Below, piece by piece: positions 6,231 to 12,049 of a DNA stretch of 32,797 nt. Positions within the stretch are counted from its first letter, which is position 1. Each line of letters begins with the position of its first letter. The notes beneath the pieces were generated by a model. It was not told the DNA's origin and ran no database searches. It worked only from the letters and a program-made list of their open reading frames with translations. The DNA is from a virus. A program made the position numbers and the translations under genes. Where the stretch lies: positions 1 to 32,797 of IMG/VR virus record IMGVR_UViG_3300011115_000648; one strand, written 5' to 3'.

Positions 6231-6417
6231 GGTTGGTTGTTTGGTTAAATAATATTTTTGATTTGATATATCCTTTATTCTTGAACTTATCTATTAGGTT
6301 TTGAACTTCGATGACTGCAACGCCGCTGTAAATCATGGCATCAATAATTTCGCCTAATAGCTGATGCCTTTCGTGTTGCACCATCTCGCACCAGGTGGGC
6401 GGCTTCTGATTATGCAT
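6193..6417 (-). CDS. Hypothetical protein, 74 aa
   Basis: The start at 6417 (MHNQKPPTWCEMVQHERHQL) gives an 8-base overlap with the upstream gene. A longer frame from 6486 would overlap it by 77 bases and adds unlikely residues. The middle is a single helix (LLGEIIDAMIYSGVAVIEVQ) followed by a lysine-rich segment and a polar tail that overlaps the ERF start by 38 bases. The family is not recognised. Confidence 0.6.
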   Translation of the reverse strand: MHNQKPPTWCEMVQHERHQLLGEIIDAMIYSGVAVIEVQNLIDKFKNKGYIKSKILFNQTTNHESDNQHLPSTQ

Positions 6418-6715
6418 GGGATAAAATTTTATTGAGTGAAAGTTGAAGGTTGAATGCATCCACAAAGTGAATGGTGATGTAGTCACTGATGTCGCCTGTT
6501 ACGTAAGGAGATTGCCAGTAGTCTTCCATGTTGAATCTGCCGGAGCTTTGCACGTGGCTGCCGGAGTGATCTGCATGGTTGCTTTCCCAATCCAAACGAT
6601 CTGTGCGGTCTAACCAAGCTTCAAAATCACTGAGGTTAATGTGGCAAGTTTCCTTGTCAGTATCTACTGTTAGAAGGTTGTTGCGGGTGTCTTTGGTAAA
6701 ATCTTGAATGTTCAT
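6410..6715 (-). CDS. Hypothetical early protein, 101 aa
   Basis: Acidic 101-residue protein with several tryptophans and histidines (FEAWLDRTDRLDWESNHADH). It is the first gene after a well-formed promoter at 6732-6763. I recognise no family, signal peptide or membrane segment. Small acidic proteins at the start of early operons can be DNA mimics or host-takeover factors, but nothing in the sequence proves that. Confidence 0.65.
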   Translation of the reverse strand: MNIQDFTKDTRNNLLTVDTDKETCHINLSDFEAWLDRTDRLDWESNHADHSGSHVQSSGRFNMEDYWQSPYVTGDISDYITIHFVDAFNLQLSLNKILSHA

Positions 6716-6731
6716 ATTGGCTTATTTTAAA

Positions 6732-6763
6732 CAAAAATAGTAAAAGATGTTTTACTAAACAAA
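6732..6763 (-). promoter_or_regulatory. Bacteroidota-type promoter for 6410-6715
   Basis: Read on the minus strand, TTTG at 6763-6760, a 20-base spacer and TATTTTTG at 6739-6732 fit the Bacteroidota consensus TTTG-N19-TAnnTTTG. A 27-base block overlapping the -33 box (6750-6776) recurs with one mismatch at the promoter at 12000-12031. Two CAAAC half-sites, 11 bases apart, lie at 6760 and 6771. Confidence 0.6.
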
Positions 6764-6795
6764 CATTTTGCAAACTATTTTTAAAAAAAGTTTTG

Positions 6796-7110
6796 TTAAA
6801 GGTCATCATAGTGGTTTCCACTGGCAATTAATGCTTCATTTTTCAGCCTTACAATACTTTGTTTTTTAAACATTATTCGGTTGCCTTCTCGTATCCAATC
6901 TGCATCCCGTATCAGGTTTTCGTTCACATTCATGCCCGGCAATAATCTTTTTTGCATTCTTACTTGTAGCCATGTTCTGCTACGTTGCAAGAGATTCATG
7001 GCTTCCTTGAAATTGAGATAATTCTTTGATTCCGTAGTAGTTTGGCTCGATTTTAGCCATTCAATATTTTGGTTGAAACGCTTGATTTCTTCGAATTGGG
7101 CGGGAGTCAT
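6796..7110 (-). CDS. Helix-turn-helix early regulator, 104 aa
   Basis: Divergent from the repressor gene and therefore in the position of a Cro-like or early regulator. Residues 32-90 (LNFKEAMNLLQRSRTWLQVR, then IMFKKQSIVRLKNEAL) follow the HTH_17 layout of excisionase-like proteins: a helix-turn-helix, a wing, and a terminal helix beginning with a basic residue plus serine. The first 30 residues are a helix that may dimerise. A near-perfect promoter with an embedded operator lies 68-98 bases upstream. It could also be the excisionase. Confidence 0.65.
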   Translation of the reverse strand: MTPAQFEEIKRFNQNIEWLKSSQTTTESKNYLNFKEAMNLLQRSRTWLQVRMQKRLLPGMNVNENLIRDADWIREGNRIMFKKQSIVRLKNEALIASGNHYDDL

Positions 7111-7177
7111 AAAAATTTTATTTAAAAAATAACAGCAGTTTTAAAAATTTATTTGTACTTTACTTAACGATATGGCA

Positions 7178-7208
7178 CAAAATTAAACAAAGTTTTGCTA
7201 AATACAAA
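7178..7208 (-). promoter_or_regulatory. Early promoter with operator in its spacer
   Basis: On the minus strand, TTTG (7208-7205), a 19-base spacer and TAATTTTG (7185-7178) are an exact match to TTTG-N19-TAnnTTTG. The 11-mer operator core (7185-7195) sits in the spacer and shares one base with the -7 box, so a bound repressor would block polymerase. It drives 6796-7110. Confidence 0.75.
7184..7196. promoter_or_regulatory. Operator copy inside the early promoter
   Basis: TAAAC-AAA-GTTTT, containing the exact 11-mer AAACAAAGTTT that recurs seven times in the window. A related half-site (CAAACTTTTTAAAC) starts 21 bases away at 7205, about two helical turns, so cooperative binding is possible. 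Confidence 0.6.
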
Positions 7209-7246
7209 CTTTTTAAACAAAATTTAAACTAATACCCAAATTGAAT

Positions 7247-7669
7247 ATGCAGCACGAAAATCCCCTACTCGAGCGAGCGGTTCAATATCTTAAAGGAAAA
7301 GGAGAAATCCGAAGGGATATTGAAATTGCAAATGCGCTTGGCTACAACAAAGCCACTGTTAGTTCTTACCTACAAGGCAAGGTAAAGGCATCCCAAAAAT
7401 TTGAAAGAGAATTTGAAAATACTTTTAAAATAAAGTTGACTGATTTTGCTTCGGGAAATATACAAGAAACTATTTTGAAGCCGGATGGATTGCAGTTATT
7501 GAGTGAAGCAATTTTACAAATTAAAGCGGAGTCACAAACGAATCGTCAGCTGTTGGTTGAAGTGCTGGCTGCGACTTCTCAACGCTCTGTGACAGAGATG
7601 CAAGTGTTGGCTGAGAGCTTGCTGCAACGTAATCTAACAAAGATTTTACACGAATTAAAACAGGGATAG
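7247..7669 (+). CDS. XRE-type phage repressor (CI-like), 140 aa
   Basis: The only plus-strand gene. The N-terminal 65 residues carry a lambda-repressor-type helix-turn-helix (RRDIEIANALGYNKATVSSY with LQGKVKASQKF). The C-terminal half is long helices (LLSEAILQIKAESQTNRQLL and on) that probably form a coiled-coil oligomer. There is no LexA-like self-cleavage domain, so induction would need another route. The ATG at 7247 is preferred to the TTG at 7241. Its divergent position, and the operators spread around the early region, make it the likely lysogeny repressor. No clear promoter of its own was found. Confidence 0.75.
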   Translation: MQHENPLLERAVQYLKGKGEIRRDIEIANALGYNKATVSSYLQGKVKASQKFEREFENTFKIKLTDFASGNIQETILKPDGLQLLSEAILQIKAESQTNRQLLVEVLAATSQRSVTEMQVLAESLLQRNLTKILHELKQG

Positions 7670-7679
7670 CGTCCAATTG

Positions 7680-7741
7680 CATACGGTAATTTTCTACAAT
7701 GTTATAGAAAAAATTCGAAACGTATGAAAAAAAAAAAAAAA
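7680..7741. other. Nested hairpin and A15 run between repressor and integrase
   Basis: CATACG (7680-7685) pairs with CGTATG (7721-7726), and inside it TTTTCTA (7690-7696) pairs with TAGAAAA (7705-7711). A run of 15 A follows at 7727-7741. The two convergent genes end on either side, so it may terminate or insulate them, though the A-run is on the wrong side for a standard terminator in either direction. Confidence 0.4.
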
Positions 7742-7750
7742 CATGTTATT

Positions 7751-8830
7751 TTACACATATAGCAGTGCTTCCGCCTGTTGTTTGATGTTTTCTCCGGTTA
7801 AGTGGTAGTACACTTTTACCGTCTTTGCAGATACCCCTAATAGAGCAGCAGTCGTGCTTTCAGGCAATCCCTTACCCGCACACATGCAACCAAAGGAATG
7901 CCTTCCGGAGTGGGTAGTGATATTTTTTTCTATCCCCGCTACCGCTGCAATCCCTTTCAATAACTGATTGCTTTTTTGATTGCTCAGTGGCTTGGGTAAC
8001 TTTTCTATTTTCGCCAACACTTTGGTGAGCGTGATGCCAATGGGTAACACCACAAAGGTTTTGTTTTTCTTTGCCCTCAGCTTCACATAGCCATCTTCTA
8101 CCCTGGTCATATCAAACCGTACCCAATCGCTATGCCTAAGTCCTGTGTAACAGCCAAGCAAGAAATAGCATAAAGTAACGTGCATGGATTTTTGCATGGG
8201 GTAATCCATCCATGCTACCAACTTCTCCAGTTCAGACTCTACCAAGTAAACCCGATCTGATTGTTGGTATTTTGGTTTGGTGTATTGCTCAAAAGGATTG
8301 TCCTTTATCAACCCTTCTTTCTTTGCCTGATTGATGATCCTTCCCACATACTTGAAAGTAATGTTCATCGTATTTTGCGAATACTTTTTTTGTCGTAACC
8401 AAGTCTCAAATTTCCTAAGCCATTCAACCGTTATATCCGTAAGCATTAACTGTGTGCCGGCATAAGCAATGATACGGTTGAGTCTTGTTTGGTCATAGCG
8501 TACTTCCTTTGCATAGACCACAAACAATTTACTTGCAATGGCTTCCCCTTTGATGATACGCTTGGTGAGTTGTATGCCTTGCATTCCCGCATTGATTAAT
8601 TCCCTTTCAATATCGGCTATTTGTCTGCGGATAGATACATTCATCACGTTGGCATTTTCATGCTTCACAACAGCCTTATTCGCATCATTCCATTGGTGAA
8701 TATTTATCCTGAATGGTGTTGGGATGTAGGTTACTTTTCTTTGCACCGTTACTGCAATCTTAATAGAAACCATATCTTGACTGTTTTTTCGATGGGCAAG
8801 AATAACGGGGTGGATGGTAAATTTTTGCAT
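7751..8830 (-). CDS. int: Tyrosine recombinase, phage integrase, 359 aa
   Basis: Integrates and excises the phage DNA at the adjacent att site. An arm-binding N-terminal domain (about 1-95) is followed by a SAM-like core-binding domain (about 100-185) and the catalytic domain. Arg232 lies in GLRHSDW, Lys in AKKNK near 254-257, and His307 and Arg310 in THSGRHSF; Tyr341 in VKVYYHLT is the likely nucleophile. The second box III histidine or tryptophan is replaced by Val333 (LLGVSAKT), a variation tolerated in some relatives. A promoter lies at 8904-8933 and three arm-type repeats lie between it and the ATG, so the integrase may repress itself. Confidence 0.95.
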   Translation of the reverse strand: MQKFTIHPVILAHRKNSQDMVSIKIAVTVQRKVTYIPTPFRINIHQWNDANKAVVKHENANVMNVSIRRQIADIERELINAGMQGIQLTKRIIKGEAIASKLFVVYAKEVRYDQTRLNRIIAYAGTQLMLTDITVEWLRKFETWLRQKKYSQNTMNITFKYVGRIINQAKKEGLIKDNPFEQYTKPKYQQSDRVYLVESELEKLVAWMDYPMQKSMHVTLCYFLLGCYTGLRHSDWVRFDMTRVEDGYVKLRAKKNKTFVVLPIGITLTKVLAKIEKLPKPLSNQKSNQLLKGIAAVAGIEKNITTHSGRHSFGCMCAGKGLPESTTAALLGVSAKTVKVYYHLTGENIKQQAEALLYV

Positions 8831-8845
8831 AAAAATTGATTTGGG

Positions 8846-8880
8846 ACAAACAGTGGGACAAACAAATGCACAAACAAATG
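8846..8880. repeat. Left integrase arm-type repeats
   Basis: Three direct copies: ACAAACAGT at 8846, ACAAACAAATG at 8858 and at 8870, at 12-base intervals. They lie between the integrase promoter and its start codon. Confidence 0.6.
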
Positions 8881-8903
8881 TACTAAATAGCGTTAATAAT
8901 AAC

Positions 8904-8933
8904 CAAAAATAGTTAATTGTTTACAAACTCAAA
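8904..8933 (-). promoter_or_regulatory. Integrase promoter
   Basis: On the minus strand, TTTG (8933-8930), an 18-base spacer and TATTTTTG (8911-8904) fit the Bacteroidota promoter consensus. The predicted transcript starts about 65 bases upstream of the integrase ATG and would pass through the left arm repeats. Confidence 0.55.
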
Positions 8934-8959
8934 ATCGGCTGAAATGCAGTAGGGGCAAT

Positions 8960-8986
8960 AAAAAAACCCCATTTTATTGGGGTTTT
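8960..8986 (-). terminator. Terminator beside the att core
   Basis: AAAACCCC (8963-8970) and GGGGTTTT (8979-8986) form a perfect 8-bp stem with an 8-base loop. On the minus strand it is followed by seven T (A7 at 8960-8966 on the plus strand), so it stops leftward transcription. In the circle it ends the accessory operon; see the finding on integration. Confidence 0.75.
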
Positions 8987-8987
8987 A

Positions 8988-9000
8988 CAAACTTTGTTTG
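8988..9000. promoter_or_regulatory. Perfect palindromic operator copy at attP
   Basis: CAAAC-TTT-GTTTG, the most symmetrical of the seven operator copies. It lies between the terminator and the tRNA-like core. It could be bound by the repressor, or by the integrase, since its minus strand reads ACAAACAAAG like the arm repeats. Confidence 0.55.
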
Positions 9001-9054
9001 TGATCTCGCTGGGACTAATCTTTTCTTTGACTATCAGTTAGTTACAAAGGTTGC

Positions 9055-9077
9055 ACAAACAAATGTACAAACAAATT
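9055..9077. repeat. Right integrase arm-type repeats
   Basis: ACAAACAAATG at 9055 and ACAAACAAATT at 9067, again 12 bases apart and in the same orientation as the left arm. The second copy overlaps the stop region of the gene at 9076-9297. Confidence 0.55.
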
Positions 9078-9297
9078 AAAAGTTTACCCCTTCAATATCC
9101 TTAATAATCTTTTTTGCTGCCTTATTCATTAACTGCTTTTCTTCTGCGGAAAAGTCAATGGGCTTTTTATTTCCATCCAACCCACGAAGCTTATGGTAGA
9201 AGTTGGTTACCTCCGGGCAATAGAGTTTAAAAAATTGGCGTGCAGGTATTATCCTAAAAAATTCTTCTCTCGTCATTGGGGCAATTTTCTTGTGCAA
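9076..9297 (-). CDS. Hypothetical accessory protein, 73 aa
   Basis: Last gene of the accessory operon, ending at the right arm of attP. It is basic and helical (MTREEFFRIIPARQFFKLYC, then SAEEKQLMNKAAKKIIKDIE). No family is recognised. It is the gene nearest the prophage end after integration, a place where phages often carry lysogenic-conversion or immunity genes, but the sequence does not show such a role. Confidence 0.65.
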   Translation of the reverse strand: MHKKIAPMTREEFFRIIPARQFFKLYCPEVTNFYHKLRGLDGNKKPIDFSAEEKQLMNKAAKKIIKDIEGVNF

Positions 9298-9318
9298 GAT
9301 AATTGTTTTTTTTATTTA

Positions 9319-9651
9319 TTAATTTAAAGAATGAACATTGTAATGTTTTTGCAATATTGATTTTACCTCTTCATATTTTATTTTAGTATAATCGTAAAGA
9401 AATATTCCCATCAACTCAACTTCTCCTTTTTTGAAATTTGCATTTGCAACAGCTTCAACAACTTCATTTGTAACCAATCTTACATTTATCAATTTTGGCA
9501 TCATATTAAAATTGTAATTTTTATCCCTTTCGGCAATACCAAACAATAAATCTAAAATGGCATCTAATTGACCACAGTATAATATATTTTCATTTTCAGG
9601 AGTTACCCAAATAATATTTTTTCTTTTTAATTCAATTTGTAATGCTTCCAT
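9319..9651 (-). CDS. Hypothetical accessory protein, 110 aa
   Basis: A mixed alpha/beta protein of 110 residues without a recognised family. It begins MEALQIELKRKNIIWVTPEN and has two hydrophobic strands (KLINVRLVTNEVVEAVAN and VELMGIFLYDYTK) with a helical end. No signal peptide or membrane segment. It is separated by 21 bases from the next gene and 49 bases from the previous one. Confidence 0.65.
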   Translation of the reverse strand: MEALQIELKRKNIIWVTPENENILYCGQLDAILDLLFGIAERDKNYNFNMMPKLINVRLVTNEVVEAVANANFKKGEVELMGIFLYDYTKIKYEEVKSILQKHYNVHSLN

Positions 9652-9700
9652 AATTTATTTTTAATAGGTACAAATTTGAAAAATTGCGTCAACACATCTA

Positions 9701-9916
9701 TTAACTCAATAATCTTTCTTCCGGTATAAATCCTGTGCCTGCTGATCTTCCAGTTGCACGTATAAAATCAACTTCTATTTTGGCACTATTGACAATCACC
9801 TGTGCAACATCTGCAATAGACTTTGCTCTCTCTATTTCCATTGGTTTTTCTTCATCTTGCAAAGCTTCAAGCGTTGCAAATAAATGGTTGCGTAAATCTT
9901 CAATCTTGTTTCTCAT
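9701..9916 (-). CDS. Conserved small phage protein, 71 aa
   Basis: Helical protein beginning MRNKIEDLRNHLFATLEALQ and continuing with a long helix (ERAKSIADVAQVIVNSAKIE), ending TGFIPEERLLS. I have seen this pattern in phages and prophages of many bacteria, always without an assigned role. The start overlaps the HNH gene's 3' end by 17 bases, consistent with cotranslation. Confidence 0.7.
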   Translation of the reverse strand: MRNKIEDLRNHLFATLEALQDEEKPMEIERAKSIADVAQVIVNSAKIEVDFIRATGRSAGTGFIPEERLLS

Positions 9917-10535
9917 GAATACTTCTTTTTAATTTGTTGACTAATTTTATGGTTGATTTTAATTCAGTTGGAAAACGGTGTATGCTATTGCGCTGCATGT
10001 TTTCTTTTTTGGTTATCAGTTCAAGGTTATCCAGTGCAATGTTCATCGGGTTTTTATCTTTGAAAACAATGATGTATCCTTCAGAAATTTTGCCGTTTGA
10101 TTGCTCCCATACATGCCGATGTTTTAATACATACTTTCCTTTGTCTATGCGCATTTCAAGGTAACCGTCTTTGCTAATTCTTTCATGTCCATTGTACTTG
10201 GTATTGTGTGGCTGATTGCCTTTCTTAAACATCGTCAGCTTTGCTTTTTCATATACCGCTTCAGGCATTTGCTTGCCCTTATTAACAGGTAGATGACCTT
10301 TACTATACCTACTATTTACTCCAATTATTTTAAGCCTTTCAGCTTGCTTTTGCAATTCCATTTTTAAAAACGATGGAGATTTTTTCAACCTCATCAAATT
10401 GGCTTGTGCAAATACAGATGACAAAGAACGGTTGAGTTTTGTAGCAATTTCTATGGTGTAATTATCGGCATACATTTCAGCAACAATTGCACGCTCCTGG
10501 TCTGTCCATAACCGTCTTTTATATTTTTGTGGCAT
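9900..10535 (-). CDS. HNH homing-type endonuclease, 211 aa
   Basis: An N-terminal helix-turn-helix resembling a Myb or resolvase-type domain (RRLWTDQERAIVAEMYADN, then TIEIATKLNRSLSSVFAQA) is joined by a basic linker to an HNH_3-type nuclease. The nuclease reads KHRHVWEQSNG, then GYIIVFKDKNPMNIALDNLE, then LITKKENM near residues 140-185. The start at 10535 (MPQKYKRR) gives a 17-base overlap with the gene upstream; the 3' end also overlaps the next gene by 17 bases. Free-standing proteins of this type copy themselves into related phages. Whether it targets a neighbouring gene here is unknown. Confidence 0.85.
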   Translation of the reverse strand: MPQKYKRRLWTDQERAIVAEMYADNYTIEIATKLNRSLSSVFAQANLMRLKKSPSFLKMELQKQAERLKIIGVNSRYSKGHLPVNKGKQMPEAVYEKAKLTMFKKGNQPHNTKYNGHERISKDGYLEMRIDKGKYVLKHRHVWEQSNGKISEGYIIVFKDKNPMNIALDNLELITKKENMQRNSIHRFPTELKSTIKLVNKLKRSIHEKQD

Positions 10536-10785
10536 TGGTAAATGTTTCGTTGTAGTATTGATTAAATGACTTGCCACCTTGCTCTGTGCATTTCATTCCC
10601 CCTTGCCAAAATTCAAACGCTTTTTTTCTTTCCTTTTCTTTTTCTTTTTCACATTGAGTTTTGATTTCTTTTAGCATTTTATGAAATACTCTCATTGAAA
10701 TTTCAACTCCATTTTCAAAATCCATTTCAACTATTTTAAGTTGAAAATCTACTTTATCAATTATTTTGTCTATTGATGTTTTCAT
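10519..10785 (-). CDS. Hypothetical accessory protein, 88 aa
   Basis: Charged helical protein (KMLKEIKTQCEKEKEKERKK) that ends FNQYYNETFTNATKI. The phrase QYYNET also occurs in the next gene upstream (10782-11258), so the two may share a short motif or be distant relatives. The start overlaps that gene by 4 bases. No function is recognised. Confidence 0.65.
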   Translation of the reverse strand: MKTSIDKIIDKVDFQLKIVEMDFENGVEISMRVFHKMLKEIKTQCEKEKEKERKKAFEFWQGGMKCTEQGGKSFNQYYNETFTNATKI

Positions 10786-11258
10786 AGTTTATTTTTTAAT
10801 TGTTCTCTATAAAGTTTCATACCTTCTATAACCCATGCTCTTTTTTGGTCATTATATAAGACATATTCTTTTGCTACTTTCTCTATCTCCTCATCTGATA
10901 TTTCTGTTTGGTTTTGTTTACCAATTTTAATAACACAGTCCATACATATATTATGTGTAGGTTTAGCTTCATCACAATTTATGCAATCTGATATTTCTGT
11001 TATAACTTTACTTTTTGATTGGTTTTGTAAAGAAATACCTTTACTTCCATAGGTTTCGTTGTAGTATTGTTCTGCTTGTTTATCGAAGATTTTTCCTAAT
11101 GCTATCATATTAGGTGTTTTACCATCCTTACCGTAAGCAGACCTATGAGCATCTATTATCTGTTGCTTCTCCATTTCTTTGGCTTTGTCAAAAACTTTTC
11201 TTCGGTTTTCATCAATATTTGCAAATTGACTTTCTAACCATTCTACTGCTGTTTGCAT
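10782..11258 (-). CDS. Zinc-ribbon-like accessory protein, 158 aa
   Basis: The first 75 residues (AVEWLESQFANIDENRRKVF, then EKQQIIDAHRSAYG, then EQYYNETYG) are a helical domain I associate with small Bacteroidota phage proteins of unknown role. The middle has CINC and, twelve residues on, CMDC, a likely zinc ribbon, followed by a helical end. It shares a 17-base intercistronic leader with its downstream neighbour (10783-10799 and 11256-11272). Confidence 0.7.
   Translation of the reverse strand: MQTAVEWLESQFANIDENRRKVFDKAKEMEKQQIIDAHRSAYGKDGKTPNMIALGKIFDKQAEQYYNETYGSKGISLQNQSKSKVITEISDCINCDEAKPTHNICMDCVIKIGKQNQTEISDEEIEKVAKEYVLYNDQKRAWVIEGMKLYREQLKNKL
10783..10799 (-). repeat. Second intercistronic leader, copy 1
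   Basis: CATAGTTTATTTTTTAA on the plus strand, identical to 11256-11272. It spans the start codon of 10519-10785. A similar leader precedes 11269-11478. Confidence 0.5.
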
Positions 11259-11272
11259 AGTTTATTTTTTAA
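11256..11272 (-). repeat. Second intercistronic leader, copy 2
   Basis: Identical to 10783-10799, spanning the start codon of 10782-11258 and the stop codon of the gene before it. Confidence 0.5.
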
Positions 11273-11478
11273 AGGTTTTGAATTTCAGTTTTTACATTTT
11301 GCCAATACTTGTATGGCATGATAGTTTGCCCATCATCAATATCAACCAGTTCATCCATGATTTCATCTACTGCTATCAATGCACATTCTTTGGCTTGGAT
11401 TTTTGTTAATGACCAATAAAGAATGTCATGCTGACTGTACCTATGGATTAATGCTTCCGCTTTTTCTTTTGGTGTCAT
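11269..11478 (-). CDS. Conserved small phage protein, 69 aa
   Basis: MTPKEKAEALIHRYSQHDIL followed by AKECALIAVDEIMDELVD and a polar end. This K-A-E-x-L ... C-A-L-I-A-V-D-E-I pattern is frequent in small proteins of Bacteroidota phages; the role is unknown. Its leader (11479-11573) has an unusual long-range inverted repeat, see the feature at 11492-11566. Confidence 0.7.
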   Translation of the reverse strand: MTPKEKAEALIHRYSQHDILYWSLTKIQAKECALIAVDEIMDELVDIDDGQTIMPYKYWQNVKTEIQNL

Positions 11479-11491
11479 AGTTTAAGTTTTT

Positions 11492-11566
11492 AAAAAACTC
11501 CTGCCCTCTTCAAATAACTACCAATCAACCACCAAGTTTTTTAATAATGATTATGGTAGGGCAGGA
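11492..11566 (-). terminator. Candidate attenuator in the accessory operon
   Basis: On the minus strand TCCTGCCCT (11566-11558) can pair with AGGGCAGGA (11507-11499), and the second arm is followed by GTTTTTT, as in an intrinsic terminator. A competing pair, CTACCA with TGGTAG (11554-11559 and 11518-11523), overlaps the first arm, so two folds exclude each other. The 50-base loop is unusually long. It lies between 11574-11780 and 11269-11478. Confidence 0.45.
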
Positions 11567-11573
11567 ATAAGCT

Positions 11574-11780
11574 TTATAATTTTATAGATCGTACAACAAC
11601 TGTTCTGCCATTGTACTCAAATCGTTTTTTATTCAATGGATTCATGGCTTTGCGAACTGCATCATGATGTATGTTTAGCATTCTGCTTGCTTTTGAAATA
11701 GATTGTATAATAATGGTCTCTTGTGTATCAATGTAAATCATGCGCAGCTTGATGGCATTTTCCAATCCTTTGACTTGCAT
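11574..11780 (-). CDS. NUMOD1-like DNA-binding protein, 68 aa
   Basis: Small basic protein starting MQVKGLENAIKLRMIYIDTQ. Residues 25-60 (IQSISKASRMLNIHHDAVRK, AMNPLNKKRFEYNG) have the helix-turn-helix pattern of the NUMOD1 modules found next to homing endonucleases. An HNH nuclease lies 1 kb downstream in the same operon, so it may be a detached module or an operon regulator. The short frame from the ATG at 11780 is chosen over a longer one from 12041, which would cover the membrane-protein gene and the promoter. An operator copy lies four bases from the start. Confidence 0.65.
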   Translation of the reverse strand: MQVKGLENAIKLRMIYIDTQETIIIQSISKASRMLNIHHDAVRKAMNPLNKKRFEYNGRTVVVRSIKL

Positions 11781-11782
11781 AA

Positions 11783-11968
11783 TTAAACAAAGTTTGCATC
11801 CTGTAAATAAGCCGCCACACAGCCAATTAATACAATGGTGAAGATTGCCCTTATTTTTTTGGAAACTTTGTAATGGTCTATAACAGTGATGTACAATGCA
11901 TATACAATCAATGGAGACGAGATAATAATGCACAAAATAAAGTACAAAATGCGGAGTGTCTTTTTCAT
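11783..11968 (-). CDS. Small membrane protein, 61 aa
   Basis: Two predicted membrane segments: residues 6-27 (RILYFILCIIISSPLIVYAL) and about 39-54 (IRAIFTIVLIGCVAAYL), joined by a short basic loop with HYKVSKKIR. First gene of the accessory operon after the promoter at 12000-12031; the next gene starts 2 bases after its stop. Small two-span proteins expressed from prophages can block superinfection at the membrane, which would suit the position, but nothing in the sequence shows it. Confidence 0.65.
   Translation of the reverse strand: MKKTLRILYFILCIIISSPLIVYALYITVIDHYKVSKKIRAIFTIVLIGCVAAYLQDANFV
11784..11796. promoter_or_regulatory. Operator copy at the 11574-11780 start
   Basis: TAAAC-AAA-GTTTG with the exact 11-mer core. 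It overlaps the last codons of the membrane-protein gene. On the minus strand TAATTATG, a one-mismatch -7 box, follows it directly, as in the stronger promoters. Confidence 0.5.
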
Positions 11969-11999
11969 TTGGTTGGTTTGATTTGGTTAAATGATAACA

Positions 12000-12031
12000 C
12001 GAAATTAGTAAACAATATTTTACTAACCAAA
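12000..12031 (-). promoter_or_regulatory. Promoter of the accessory operon
   Basis: On the minus strand, TTTG (12031-12028), a 20-base spacer and TAATTTCG (12007-12000) fit the consensus with one mismatch. The block 12018-12044 is a near copy of 6750-6776 at the early promoter (one difference in 27 bases). Confidence 0.55.
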
Positions 12032-12049
12032 CATTTTGCAAACTTTCTT

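Larger units (their letters stand above)
8846..9077. other. Putative phage attachment site attP
   Basis: Directly upstream of the integrase. Five direct repeats of ACAAACAAATG type lie on both sides of a central region: 8846-8854 (short), 8858-8868 and 8870-8880 on the left, 9055-9065 and 9067-9077 on the right, the pairs 12 bases apart, as expected for integrase arm sites. The central stretch at 9001-9016, read on the minus strand, is AGT, CCCAG, CGAGATC, A, which has the layout of the end of a tRNA gene: T-loop end, T-stem, acceptor strand, discriminator base. The inferred core is 8996-9020. The exact crossover is not known. Confidence 0.65.

Noticed and set aside
9001-9016. A complete tRNA gene at the att region
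   Set aside because: Only the 3' end of a tRNA is recognisable; there is no D-arm, anticodon arm or 5' acceptor strand, so it is an att core, not a gene.
10519-11258. CRISPR-like or tandem gene duplication suggested by repeated QYYNET
   Set aside because: The shared motif is only six residues, with no DNA-level repeat beyond the leader; I note it only as possible distant relation.
11781-12041. Long in-frame extension of the 68-residue NUMOD1-like protein
   Set aside because: It would run through the membrane-protein gene and across the promoter at 12000-12031; the ATG at 11780 explains the domain.
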